Shown one piece after another: positions 51,301 to 57,003 of a stretch of 64,000 nucleotides of DNA (the first letter of the stretch is position 1; every line of letters starts with the position of its first letter). Position numbers and translations under genes: made by a program. Source of the stretch: Umezawaea endophytica (GTDB lineage: Bacteria; Actinomycetota; Actinomycetes; Mycobacteriales; Pseudonocardiaceae); assembly GCF_025061645.1 (NCBI RefSeq), contig NZ_JANYMP010000033.1:32154-96153 (forward strand). The letters are read 5' to 3'. A model generated the notes under the pieces. The model was not told the DNA's origin and searched no databases. It saw only the letters and a list, made by a program, of their open reading frames with translations.

Positions 51301-52802
51301 GGGTCGTAGCCCGCGGTGTCCCAGCCCCGGTCCACCGGGAACGGCCCGACGGCGTCCACACCGTCGACCAGCACCCGCCACAGGTCGTCGGTGCCGTTCA
51401 CCCCGCCGGGCAGCCTGCACCCCATGCCCACGACGGCGATCGGGTCGTCATCCACCCGCACGGGCCGCGCCACGTCCACGGCCGCGCCCTCGGGGTCGAA
51501 CCCGGTCAGGTACTCGGCCAGCTTCTCCGGGGTCGGGTGGTCGAACACCACCGCGGCGGGCAGCGGCACCCCCGTCGCCCGGACGAGCTTCGCCCGCACC
51601 TCCAGCGCCGCGGCGGAATCCAGCCCCAGTTCCACGAACGACCGCCGCCGGTCCGCCGCGGCCAGCGGGTCACCTCCGAGGACCGACGCCGTCACCGAGC
51701 ACACCACGTCCAGCGCCTCGGCGGCGTCGGGAACGCCCACCGCGGGCAGGCCCACGCCACCCGCCTCGTGCAGTTCGCGCAGCGCCGCGGCCACGGCCCG
51801 CGGACCGCCGTGCCCTCGCCGGAGCGTGGCGCACACCGAACTGGCGTTACCCGTTTCCTCCGCCACCTCCAGCATCGCGCCGGTGAGCAGCGGGTGCGGG
51901 CTGACCTCCACCAGCGCGTACCGGTCGCCACCACGGAGCAGGGACCGGACCGCTTCGTCGAACCGGAGCGGGTCGCGCAGGTTGCGGCACCAGTAGTCGG
52001 CGTCCATCGGCACCCCGCCGAGCGCCCCACCGGTCAACGACGAGTAGTACGGCAGCACCGGCGGCCGGGACCGCACCGGCGCCAGGTCAGCCCGCATCCG
52101 CGGCACGATCGCGTCGAACTGCGGCGAGTGCGTGGCGAGGTCCACGGCGGATCGCCGCGCCGACAGCCCGGCGGCGGTCATCGCCGCCACCAGCTCCGCC
52201 GCCGCCCCGGTACCCCCGGACACCAGGACCGAGGTCGGGCTGTTGACCCCGGCGACCACCAATTCGCCGTCCCAGCGGGCCACCCACTCGCGCACCACGT
52301 CCAGCGACGCCCGCACCGAGACCACGTCACCAAGACCGGCGAGGGGCACCTGCGCGATCCCCCGCAACGCGGCCACCCGCGCCCCGTCGTCCAGGCTCAG
52401 CGCACCGGCCACGACCGCGGCGGCCACCTCGCCGAGGCTCTGCCCCACCACGGCCACCGGCCGCACGCCCGACGACAGCCACACCTCGGCCAACGACACC
52501 TGCACCGCGAACAACAGCGCCTGCACCACGTCGACCCGGTCGAGCATCCCGCGGGTCGACGGGTCGGCCACCACCTCCGCCACCGGCCAGTCGACGAACG
52601 CCTCCAGCGCCTGCGCGCACTCGTCCATCCGCGCCCGGAACACCGGCGACGCGACCACCAGCTCACTGGCCATACCGGCCCACTGGGACCCGATGCCGGA
52701 GAACACGAACACCGGCTCGGCCGCGCCCGACCGCCGAGCGGCCTCCCGTCGTTCCGACGACCAGGGCACCGAGCCGCCGTCCCCGCCCAGCGACATCTCC
52801 AT
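39348..52802 (-). CDS. Type I modular PKS, loading module and modules 1-3
   Basis: First PKS, 4484 aa. ATG at 52802 has AAGGA 5 nt upstream. Loading module: AT (about 28-330; GQSLG, LATHSPQF) and ACP (GLDSA near 385), no KS or KSQ, which suits a ready-made acyl-CoA starter such as isobutyryl-CoA. Module 1 (about 452-1790): KS, AT (YASH, methylmalonyl), KR, ACP (GLDSL). Module 2 (about 1810-3100): KS (TACSAS), AT (GHSVG, HAFH, malonyl), A-type KR (ATWGSGGQAGY), ACP. Module 3 (about 3124-4410): KS (VETACSSS), AT (YAAH, probably methylmalonyl), dead KR, ACP. In the module 3 KR the nucleotide loop is RGADADLA instead of TGGTG and the Ser and Tyr positions are lost, so the keto group stays, matching C19 of bafilomycin, which closes the hemiketal. 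Tail ADELFALLDTDFSTG is a docking segment. Confidence 0.95.
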   Translation of the reverse strand: MEMSLGGDGGSVPWSSERREAARRSGAAEPVFVFSGIGSQWAGMASELVVASPVFRARMDECAQALEAFVDWPVAEVVADPSTRGMLDRVDVVQALLFAVQVSLAEVWLSSGVRPVAVVGQSLGEVAAAVVAGALSLDDGARVAALRGIAQVPLAGLGDVVSVRASLDVVREWVARWDGELVVAGVNSPTSVLVSGGTGAAAELVAAMTAAGLSARRSAVDLATHSPQFDAIVPRMRADLAPVRSRPPVLPYYSSLTGGALGGVPMDADYWCRNLRDPLRFDEAVRSLLRGGDRYALVEVSPHPLLTGAMLEVAEETGNASSVCATLRRGHGGPRAVAAALRELHEAGGVGLPAVGVPDAAEALDVVCSVTASVLGGDPLAAADRRRSFVELGLDSAAALEVRAKLVRATGVPLPAAVVFDHPTPEKLAEYLTGFDPEGAAVDVARPVRVDDDPIAVVGMGCRLPGGVNGTDDLWRVLVDGVDAVGPFPVDRGWDTAGYDPRPRTPGHHYQREAGFLHDADRFDAGFFGISPREALAMDPQQRLLLETSWQALESAGIVPESLAGSQTGVFTGLYTLGYGSPLDPASGLQGYGFTGSTGSVASGRVAYALGLEGPAVTVDTACSSSLVAVHLAVASLRSGESDLALAGGATVLPGLATFVEFSQLGALSPDGRCRSFAEAGDGFGLAEGVGVVVLERLSDARRNGHPVLAVVKGTAINQDGASNGLTAPSGPSQQRVIRAALADAGVSAGDVDAIEAHGTGTILGDAIEAEALLATYGRGRAADRPAWLGSVKSNIGHTQAAAGVVGVIRTVLALRHEVLPRTLHADVPSTRVDWSQGHLALLAEPRAWPRSADRPRLAAISSFGISGTNAHAVLAEAPAEEPAETVAPLAVRPWVLSARTADAVREQAARLLARVEADDGLDPAAVGASLLRTRTLFEHRAVVVGADRAELLDGLRSLVVEGGGRGGKVVFVFPGQGSQWVGMARDLLGWSPVFARSMADCEAALDPFVDWSLADVLGDAEALEQVDVVQPVLWAVMVSLAELWRSAGVEPDAVLGHSQGEIAAAVVAGALSLQDGARVVSLRSKAILALAGSGAMASVPLPLDQVRALLPDGVSVAAVNGPSSVVVSGDVAGVASVPGARRIPVDYASHSEQVERIEQDVRTALDGIVPRTARVPFLSSVTADWADGADLDAGYWYRNLRQPVRFADAVDVLAENGFGAFVETSAHPVLTPGVAEAVPDAVVTGTLRRDEDGPRQFLTAVGRLHVHGVAVDWTPFFDGVTGRVDLPTYPFQGDRLWLEPARPAVSAAVDDEWCYRIGWRRLTPKAVPGGRWLAVLPDGSGEDVVTALRDAGLDLTTDGLPDGDFAGVLVLGEHADLWAAVEVARSTTRPLWVLTRGAVAVDGTEDPSPEQAATIALAKSFGLENPDRWGGAIDLPRVLDASGAALVVAALAFGDEDQLAVRRSGLHGRRLLPGLRSSDGWRPRGTVLVTGGTGGLGVTVARWLVSAGAERVLLVSRRGPDTPGLPDLGPAVTALACDVADRDEVARLLAEHPVNAVVHAAGVRDDAALDALTPERLASVLRAKVTSATNLHDLAGDLDAFVVFSSVMGVVGNAGQANYAAANAALDALVARRRAAGQPGLSIAWGVWGGPGMLEDDLAAKLAARGLPGMDPERAVELIGRVVDPLTVVADVDWGRYAEAAGLRTALVGELPGVTAKPEARGSTLEVVRTHLAAVLGHPSVDAVPARMAFAELGLDSLTLLELRNRLNAALGLRLPTSALFDHPTPQALADHLDAPTDTPVVVKAAVAEHEPIAVVGMGCRFPGDVHTPDEFWRLLVSGRDAIGPWPTDRGWDLGALHHPDPDHPGTSYCREGGFLADAADFDAGFFGISPREALTMDPQQRLLLETTWHAVEDAGIAPTELRGRPVGVFVGTNGQDYPVALAADADVPEGHRLTGTLASVLSGRISYVLGLEGPALTVDTACSASLVALHLAVQALRRGDCEQAIAGGATVMSTPWLFTEFSRQRGLAPDGRCKAFSADADGTGWSEGVGVLVLERLSDAHARGHRVHAVIRGSAVNQDGASNGLSAPNGVAQQRVIAAALADAGVSADEVDVVEAHGTGTRLGDPIEGNALRAAYGRRERPLLLGAVKSAIGHTQAAAGVAGVIKTVLALRHAELPPTLHAAEPNPEVDWDPAVLRLVTEHEPWPAHEGPRRAGVSAFGVSGTNAHVILESAPPAPAPRARPVGLPTPVLVSAASPEALRVQVEHARPDLADALATRRAHLPHRAVIGERTTTGVAGEPGRIAFLLPGQGSQRVGMGAELYAAEPVFAAALDEVCALADRHLDRPLREVLFDGGDGLLDRTRYTQLALFAVGVALARLLDDRGVRPDVLLGHSVGELTAAHLAGVLDLADTVDLVAARGRLMDALPPGGAMIAVEATEDEVAGEGLDVAAVNGPTAVVLSGDVEAVERVADAFRARGRRTKRLPVSHAFHSARMDPVLAEFREVAARLTYRAPRVDVISNRTGVAATAEQLRSPDYWARHVRETVRFADGVRALDSGVVFEVGPGGVLSTLVDGAVPLLRDGRSEVDTVVGALAQAHLRGVPVRWLAGGEHVDLPLYPFQRQRFWPGGGVAATSAVDRLRYRVEWVPVTTGAPRPGSWRLVGDAPGAERIAAALGEGDPAGVLVLPGCTPEALVEVVAGAEAPVWVLADPDDPRQAPLWGLGRVAALEHPDRWGGLVHWTPDADVADLVSVLGGQSGEDQVSIRPDGVRARRVVRADRARPGSRWRPRGRVLVTGGTGGIGGHVARWLAGNGADELVLVSRSGGEAPDLGVPATVLACDVADREQVRRLVAEAGPFTSVFHAAGIATDRPFADCTPEYLAAETAAKVLGTENLDALVGDVDAFVLFSSVAATWGSGGQAGYAAANAALDAVAVDRRRRGLKATSVAWGPWAGEGMAAGEVGERVRRLGLTAMSPAVALAALQDALDADETTIVVADVDWSRFLPPFTATRSSALFRELPEAKPAESTVDAAVEPLSRRELAELAAEVLGHGDTVALDVDRSFRDLGFDSLMAVDLRNRLVERTGRALPVTVVFDHPSIAALAAALDDDRPADEAPAPAAGAGEPLAIVSMACRFPCGVASPEDLWRLVDEGRDAIGDLPGDRGWDLARLYDADPDSAGTFYARGGGFLAEAGDFDAAFFGISPREALAMDPQQRLLLTASWEALERAGLDPSALRGSSGGVFVGVAGQGYGSGPAGDVEGHLLAGTVTSVASGRIAYTLGTEGPAVTVETACSSSLVALHLASQSLRSGECSFALVGGAAVVASPDLFVEFSRQRGLSADGRCRSFGADADGTGWSEGVGVLVVERLSDARRLGHPVLALVRGSAVNQDGASNGLTAPSGPAQQRVIRRALANAGLEPADVDLVEAHGTGTTLGDPIEAQALLATYGQDRDRPFGLGSVKSNIGHTQAAAGIAGIIKVVMAMRHGVQPRTLHVGEPSAQVDWAAGKALLLAEPRPWDGPRRAGVSAFGMSGTNAHVILEHVPEEHGPASTEEDLPLLLSARTARAVGDQAVRLSEFLRDNGSTAPADLARTLAARPRFEHRAVVVGDHLAGLASPDTAPNVVRGRATGGGVVFVFPGQGTQWTGMALGLAAEEPVFAARLDECARALAPHVDWSLRDVLGDGEALERVDVVQPALFAVMVSLAAVWRSHGVEPAAVVGHSQGEIAAAVVAGALSLEDGARVVALRSKAILAISGHGGMVAVAAGEAVVRERLAGRVEISAVNGPDAVVVAGEPDALAELLARCVRDGLRARSIPVDYAAHSAQVEPLRAELLTALAGITPRPADVPLLSSVLGEFVDGEALDAEYWYRNLREPVAFSAATDQLVNRGHTVFVEVGPHPVLVAAIEGTAADRPVAVLGTLRRDAGDRRRLRTALAEAWVAGADVDWSRITGAGRLVALPPYPFQNERYWLPTPGRSGAAPARQLTYRTEWRRLPDPEPRPLDGWVVVTPVGGHPAAALPGVRVVTDPEDVGMAIGVVSALPAGATLDLVRRLDPVIPLWLVTTDAEHDPDQARVRALGQVLGLEQPDRWGGLVDLPAEVDDAVITRLAGVLGGDEDQLRVRADGVRVRRLVPFGSPPRGDRPRRPARVLVRGADADLAAGLTAWLDRNGVDEVAEDPDTIIQVLAPEPPAGVLPDVDLEALHDLPTAATVVLLHPLSGLWGAARQGAAGARCAGTAALLRAAGRRVVAVAVGGWEPRQRPVDVDEVMTAVRQAVDHDVPEIAVLDADWPSIVSAVSSPRQLNLLAELPEARAERRRDTGGLADRLAGLPGDEQLRVLLGLVTDQAAATLGYAGSGEVRPDAPFSSAGFDSLLAVQFRNRLVTATGLAIAATVVFDEPTPSALARHLHERLCAPPDPVALALAELDRLNGVLDGLPADEKVGARLRALVRRWDERGAPTRAGELETASADELFALLDTDFSTG

Positions 52803-52908
52803 CCGCGTCCTTCCCCAACGTTCGGCGCTCGTCCCTGCCCGCCGGGGCCCGCCGACAACGGGCGCGCGGTCGGCTCACCCGCCATTGCACCGGCCTGCCG
52901 CCGCGCGC

Positions 52909-52926
52909 GGATAGCGCCCGCATAGC
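52909..52926 (-). promoter_or_regulatory. SARP-type direct repeat upstream of the first PKS gene
   Basis: GGATAGC-GCCC-GCATAGC: two matching heptamers at 11-bp pitch, like the other boxes here, but with no clear -10 at 8 nt. It lies 107 nt upstream of the PKS ATG in the 351-nt divergent gap 52803-53153. The rest of that gap has an A/T-richer stretch (about 52970-53060) that may hold the rightward promoter; I see no confident hexamers in it. Confidence 0.5.
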
Positions 52927-53153
52927 ACCGGCCGGAAACGGCTCGCGGCCCTCGCTCGATCGCCCGTCGAATGAATTCGTTTCCCCCTGTCCACGACCTG
53001 TCCGACATTTGACGAGGAAATGGCGACGAAATCTCCCCCATTAAGGGAACCTGACGTCTGAGACAAATGGTGTAACACGCGTCGAGGCGGAGTCGACGTG
53101 AGCAGTACGGCTAAATCACCTTCCTCCGCCGTCCCACTCGAAAGGAACTCCAG

Positions 53154-55058
53154 ATGAGGGTTTGCGTTATCGGATCAGGCATTTCCGGACTGGCCACCGC
53201 GCATTACCTGACCGACCGGTCCGATGTCCGGGTGACCGTGCTGGAGGCCGAGGAGCAGTACGGCGGTCGCGCCAACGTCACCGAGGGCGGCGAGCACTGC
53301 ACCCGGCTATTCCTCTCCGACTACCACCACCTGCTCGCGCTCTTCCGCGAGATACCGGGGGTGGGCGGCACGGTGGTGGACTCCCTCCGCCGGTGCCGAA
53401 GATTCGCCGGTCGCAGCGACGGGACCTGGGTGGAGATCGACCACATCTACGCGTTCCTGGCCAAGACCCCCGGCCTGACCACGAGGGACAAGCTCCGGAT
53501 CGCCCGGTCGAACCGGCAGGCCCTGCTGGTCGCCCGGCGCAGCGCGCGGTCGGCGAACGTCCTCGGTTCGGTGTGGAACTGGTCGGCGGCGTCGTTGTTC
53601 CGGGCCGTGGCCGGGTCCCGCCGGGAACGGGTGACCTTCGCCTTTCCCGGCGCGACCGACGAGTACCTGACCCGGCCGTGGATCGACTTCCTCCGCGCAC
53701 GGGGAGTGGAGTTCGAGAACAACAGCAGAGTCGAACTCGTCGCGCCGGAAGGTGACGGCGTTCGCGTTGTCACGGCCGCCGGGCAGGAGTCGTTCGACGC
53801 CGTCGTGTTCAGCGGATTCGTCCACGACGCCTACCGGTTGCTCGACCAGTCCGGAATTCCTCGGCCCCTGGATTGCCGCACGCACACCCATTGCAAGGCT
53901 TTCACCATCGACCTGGACCCCAGGGAAGAAATCCTGTCCGCCGAGGGCGTTCGCGTCTACGCGGGGGCGGGCATCACCACCGTGCTCCAGCCCGCCGAGC
54001 GCCGGTGCGTCACGCTGGCGGCGTTCCCCCGGTCGACGGAGGACGCCTTCGTCCTCGACCAGGTGCGCGGCCAGCTCGGTCTGGCCCACAACCCGGTCCG
54101 GGTCCGCACCCGGTCGAACCTGGCACCGTCCGAAGCCGTCTTCGTCGGCGAGTACGTCGACCCGGTCCGCCTGGAGGAGCCGCTGCGCGGGCGGCTGTAC
54201 TTCGCGGGCAGCGGCACCAGCAACAGCTACCCGCTGGACTCCGGGGAGGGCGCCTGCCGGTCGGCGTTCGAGGTGGTCGGCCGCCTGGCCGCGGACCACC
54301 CGGCGATCCGGCGCCGCTCGTCCCTCGGTCTGCCGTCTGCCGCGGGCCACCCACGGCCCGGAGCGTCCCGACCCCACCCCAACGCGCCCGCCCGTCCCCG
54401 GTTGGACCGGGTGCTGTGGTCCGCCGCGACCCGTGCCGCCGCCGCGGTGACGTCGCTGGCGTCGGAGGTCGTCTTCGACGACGCCGACCACGTCCCGGTC
54501 GAGGGGCCTGCCGTCTACGTCGCCAACCACCGGTCGCTCTTCGACGTTCCCGCCGGTGTTCTGGCGTTCCGGCACCTCGGGGTGTCCCCCCGCCTGGTCG
54601 TGGCCCGCAAGTACTTCGACAAGGGCCCGTTCGGCAGGGTCCTGCGGGCGATCGGCGCGCTGCCCGCGCTGCGCGGGTCCGACGCCACGATCACCGCGGG
54701 TGTGGCGGCGATCCGCGCGGGTGACTCGGTGGCGATCATGCCGGAGGGGAAGATCACCGCACCGGAGGACGGGATCACCGCCGAACACGGGCGCGGGGCG
54801 GCGATGATCGCCCTCGCGACCGGTGTCCCGATCGTCCCGATCGCGGCGCGCGGCACGCACCTGGTGTGGGGCCGATCCCGGCCGTGGCCGCTGGTGCGCC
54901 GGGACCATCCACGGGTCGTGATCACCGTCGGCAGGCCGATCGCGCCCGACGGCCGTTCCGGTCAGGACCTGACGAACCTCGTCCGGGACGCGCTGCGCGT
55001 GCTGGAGCACGGCGCGGGGGAACACGTCACCGCGCACCGGCACGAGGTGGCCGCGTGA
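53154..55058 (+). CDS. FAD-dependent oxidoreductase fused to PlsC-type acyltransferase
   Basis: A 634-aa two-domain protein. Residues 1 to about 410 form an FAD amine-oxidase/phytoene-desaturase-like domain: the dinucleotide motif VIGSGISGLATAHYL is at the N-terminus, and LYFAGSG with a following YPLDSGEGA closes the flavin site. After a Pro/Arg-rich linker, residues about 430-634 form a lysophosphatidate-acyltransferase domain with the catalytic NHRSLFD (about 457) and MPEGK (about 527). PlsC domains transfer acyl groups from ACP or CoA to a lipid hydroxyl. ATG follows AAAGGA by 7 nt. The GTG of the patatin gene overlaps its stop. Function unknown: lipid remodelling or self-protection, or acylation of the product, are both conceivable. 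I know of no such fusion in published bafilomycin clusters. Confidence 0.82.
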   Translation: MRVCVIGSGISGLATAHYLTDRSDVRVTVLEAEEQYGGRANVTEGGEHCTRLFLSDYHHLLALFREIPGVGGTVVDSLRRCRRFAGRSDGTWVEIDHIYAFLAKTPGLTTRDKLRIARSNRQALLVARRSARSANVLGSVWNWSAASLFRAVAGSRRERVTFAFPGATDEYLTRPWIDFLRARGVEFENNSRVELVAPEGDGVRVVTAAGQESFDAVVFSGFVHDAYRLLDQSGIPRPLDCRTHTHCKAFTIDLDPREEILSAEGVRVYAGAGITTVLQPAERRCVTLAAFPRSTEDAFVLDQVRGQLGLAHNPVRVRTRSNLAPSEAVFVGEYVDPVRLEEPLRGRLYFAGSGTSNSYPLDSGEGACRSAFEVVGRLAADHPAIRRRSSLGLPSAAGHPRPGASRPHPNAPARPRLDRVLWSAATRAAAAVTSLASEVVFDDADHVPVEGPAVYVANHRSLFDVPAGVLAFRHLGVSPRLVVARKYFDKGPFGRVLRAIGALPALRGSDATITAGVAAIRAGDSVAIMPEGKITAPEDGITAEHGRGAAMIALATGVPIVPIAARGTHLVWGRSRPWPLVRRDHPRVVITVGRPIAPDGRSGQDLTNLVRDALRVLEHGAGEHVTAHRHEVAA

Positions 55059-55912
55059 CCGGCGGCCGGACGGGGTCGGAGCTGCCGCGACCGACCGCGT
55101 TCGTCTTCGGCGGCGGGGCGGCGTCGACCGCGGCGCAGGTCGGCATGCTGGCCGCGGCGGAGGAGGCGGGCCTGCGGCCGGACCTCATCGTCGGGACGTC
55201 GGCGGGCGCGCTCAACGGCGTGCTGCTCGCCGACCGCCCGGACTCGGCGGTCCAGCGGCTGACGCGGGTGTGGACCACCTGCGACCGGTCGACGGTGATC
55301 GGCGACTCCAGGCTGCGCACGGTGCGCAACCTGCTCGGCGGGCACCACATGTTCCGCAACCACCGCCTGGCCCGGCTGTTCACCGAGCAGGTCCGGGCCC
55401 GTACCTTCGCCGAGCTGGCCGTGCCGTTCGCCTGCGTCGCCACCGACCTGGACTCCGGGTCCGCCGTGGTGCTCCGGGACGGTGCCCTCGTGGACGCGCT
55501 CCTCGCCACCTGCGCCATACCCGGTGTCTTCCCGCTCGTCCGGATGGGGCGCAGGCACCTCGCCGACGGCGGGTACGTGGCGAACGTCCCGGTGCGCCAG
55601 GCGCTCGACCTGGGGGCCGCGTCGATCGTGGTGTTCGACGGGCGTCCCCGCATCGCGTCCAGGGGCGCGCCGAGGGATGTCCGCGACTCGATCAGGGCGG
55701 CTTTCGCGGCCACGCTCAACCAGCAGTACGACAGCGACGTCGCGCACGCGCGCCGCCACGTCCCCGTCCTGTGCCCTCCGGGGCAGGCCGCGGAGCACGT
55801 CAAGGGGTTCGACTTCAGCACCGTCGAGACCATGATCGTGACCGCGCGGGCCGCCGCTCGGGACTACTTCGCGGGTCTCGGGGCGTTCGACGCCTCCAGG
55901 TCCGCCGGGTGA
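55055..55912 (+). CDS. Patatin-like phospholipase/acyl hydrolase
   Basis: A 285-aa patatin-family protein with the full Ser-Asp dyad layout: glycine-rich oxyanion loop (VFGGGAAST), nucleophile elbow GTSAG (Ser near residue 49) and DGG (near 171). No signal peptide, so probably cytoplasmic or at the membrane face. Its GTG overlaps the stop of the oxidoreductase-PlsC gene, so the pair should be made together: one protein able to add acyl chains, one able to remove them. It ends 5 nt from the stop of the convergent adenylase gene. Its link to the macrolide is by position only. Confidence 0.85.
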   Translation: MTGGRTGSELPRPTAFVFGGGAASTAAQVGMLAAAEEAGLRPDLIVGTSAGALNGVLLADRPDSAVQRLTRVWTTCDRSTVIGDSRLRTVRNLLGGHHMFRNHRLARLFTEQVRARTFAELAVPFACVATDLDSGSAVVLRDGALVDALLATCAIPGVFPLVRMGRRHLADGGYVANVPVRQALDLGAASIVVFDGRPRIASRGAPRDVRDSIRAAFAATLNQQYDSDVAHARRHVPVLCPPGQAAEHVKGFDFSTVETMIVTARAAARDYFAGLGAFDASRSAG

Positions 55913-55917
55913 GCGCT

Positions 55918-57003
55918 TCAGTACAGCCCTTCCACGCCGGTGCGCACCGCGGCCAGCGGACGCACGTTCGCCACGCCGTCCGCCAACCCGGACGCGGGCC
56001 GGTGGTGGATCGCCTCGTCCCGTTCCAGCACGTTGGGCAGGAACAGGTCCCGGTGCAGCACCGTCAGCCGAACCCGCCCGACCACGCCCGGCGGCACGAC
56101 CGTCCGCCCGTCGGTCCGGTCGACCACGGCCATCGTCACGTGCGGGTAGTTCGGCGTGTAGGGCATGAGGTCGCCGCCCTGCTCGACCGGCAGCCCGGCC
56201 GCGTTGCCGAACGTGTTGCCGTAGCTCAACCCGCAGATCCCGCCGTCCAGCGCGGCCACGAACTCGCGGTACATCCGCGAGCTGAGCTGCGTGCCGCTCA
56301 ACCGGACGCCCCTCAACCGCGCCACCGCCGCCGGGTCCCGGCGCAGCAACGCCTTCAGCAGCGCCGGGGTGGTGTTCACGTAGTCGACGCGGTCGCCCCG
56401 GAGCACGTCCAGGATCTGGTCCAGCAGGTGGTTGGTGTAGTCGGTGGCCTCGGTCAGCCTGCCAGCGCTGATCAGCCGCTTCACCCACCGCGGGTCCATG
56501 TCGATCGCGTACGTCATCCCGCCGTGCAGCCCGGACGTCTCCCACGTGCCGTTGCCGATCAGGTGCGGCCCGGTCGGCGTGGCCTGCAACCAGCGGCGGC
56601 CCGGTTCGAACCCCTCGGTGACGAACGACCACCGCCGCCACACGCCGCGGTGCACGATCATCTCGGGCGTGTAGAACACGCGGCACGGCGACCCCGTGGT
56701 GCCGCCGGAGTCCCACACCCGCCCGGCGAGCGGGCGCGGGACGGCCAGCGGCACGAACTCGGCGGGATCGGTGTGGCGCAACAGGTCCAGGTCCGTCGGT
56801 CCCAGGTCGGCGAGCTGGTCGTACCGCGTGATGTCACGCGGGTCGAACGGCAGGTCCGCCGCGGTCCGCAGCCAGTACGGGCTGCCGAGGACCGGGTCGA
56901 AGTGCCGTCGCACGACCTCGCGGGTCCACGCGTCCAGGTCGGTGCCCAGCCAGCGGTCGACCAGCCGGTCGCAGTCGTCCGCCGTCAGGTCCGGCGCGGT
57001 CAT
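55918..57003 (-). CDS. Short adenylate-forming enzyme (PaaK/LuxE/EhpF-like)
   Basis: A 361-aa ANL-superfamily protein. The P-loop-like motif reads SGGTTGSPCR, with Arg where Lys is usual, and SYGNTFGNAAG resembles the adenine-binding region. It ends soon after HRDLFLPN, so the usual C-terminal thioesterification lid (about 100 residues) is missing, as in EhpF-type enzymes. Such enzymes can make an acyl-AMP without forming a CoA ester. The ATG at 57003 overlaps the stop of the acyltransferase gene, so they act as a pair. In Streptomyces lohii, fumarate is adenylated by Orf3 and transferred by Orf2 to the C21 hydroxyl of bafilomycin; I infer this pair may do the same, but cannot align them here. 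Confidence 0.78.
   Translation of the reverse strand: MTAPDLTADDCDRLVDRWLGTDLDAWTREVVRRHFDPVLGSPYWLRTAADLPFDPRDITRYDQLADLGPTDLDLLRHTDPAEFVPLAVPRPLAGRVWDSGGTTGSPCRVFYTPEMIVHRGVWRRWSFVTEGFEPGRRWLQATPTGPHLIGNGTWETSGLHGGMTYAIDMDPRWVKRLISAGRLTEATDYTNHLLDQILDVLRGDRVDYVNTTPALLKALLRRDPAAVARLRGVRLSGTQLSSRMYREFVAALDGGICGLSYGNTFGNAAGLPVEQGGDLMPYTPNYPHVTMAVVDRTDGRTVVPPGVVGRVRLTVLHRDLFLPNVLERDEAIHHRPASGLADGVANVRPLAAVRTGVEGLY

Noticed and set aside
51450..52802. KSQ decarboxylating loading domain at the start of the first PKS
   Set aside because: The protein starts directly with an AT; the first KS (residue about 452) has a normal active-site Cys.
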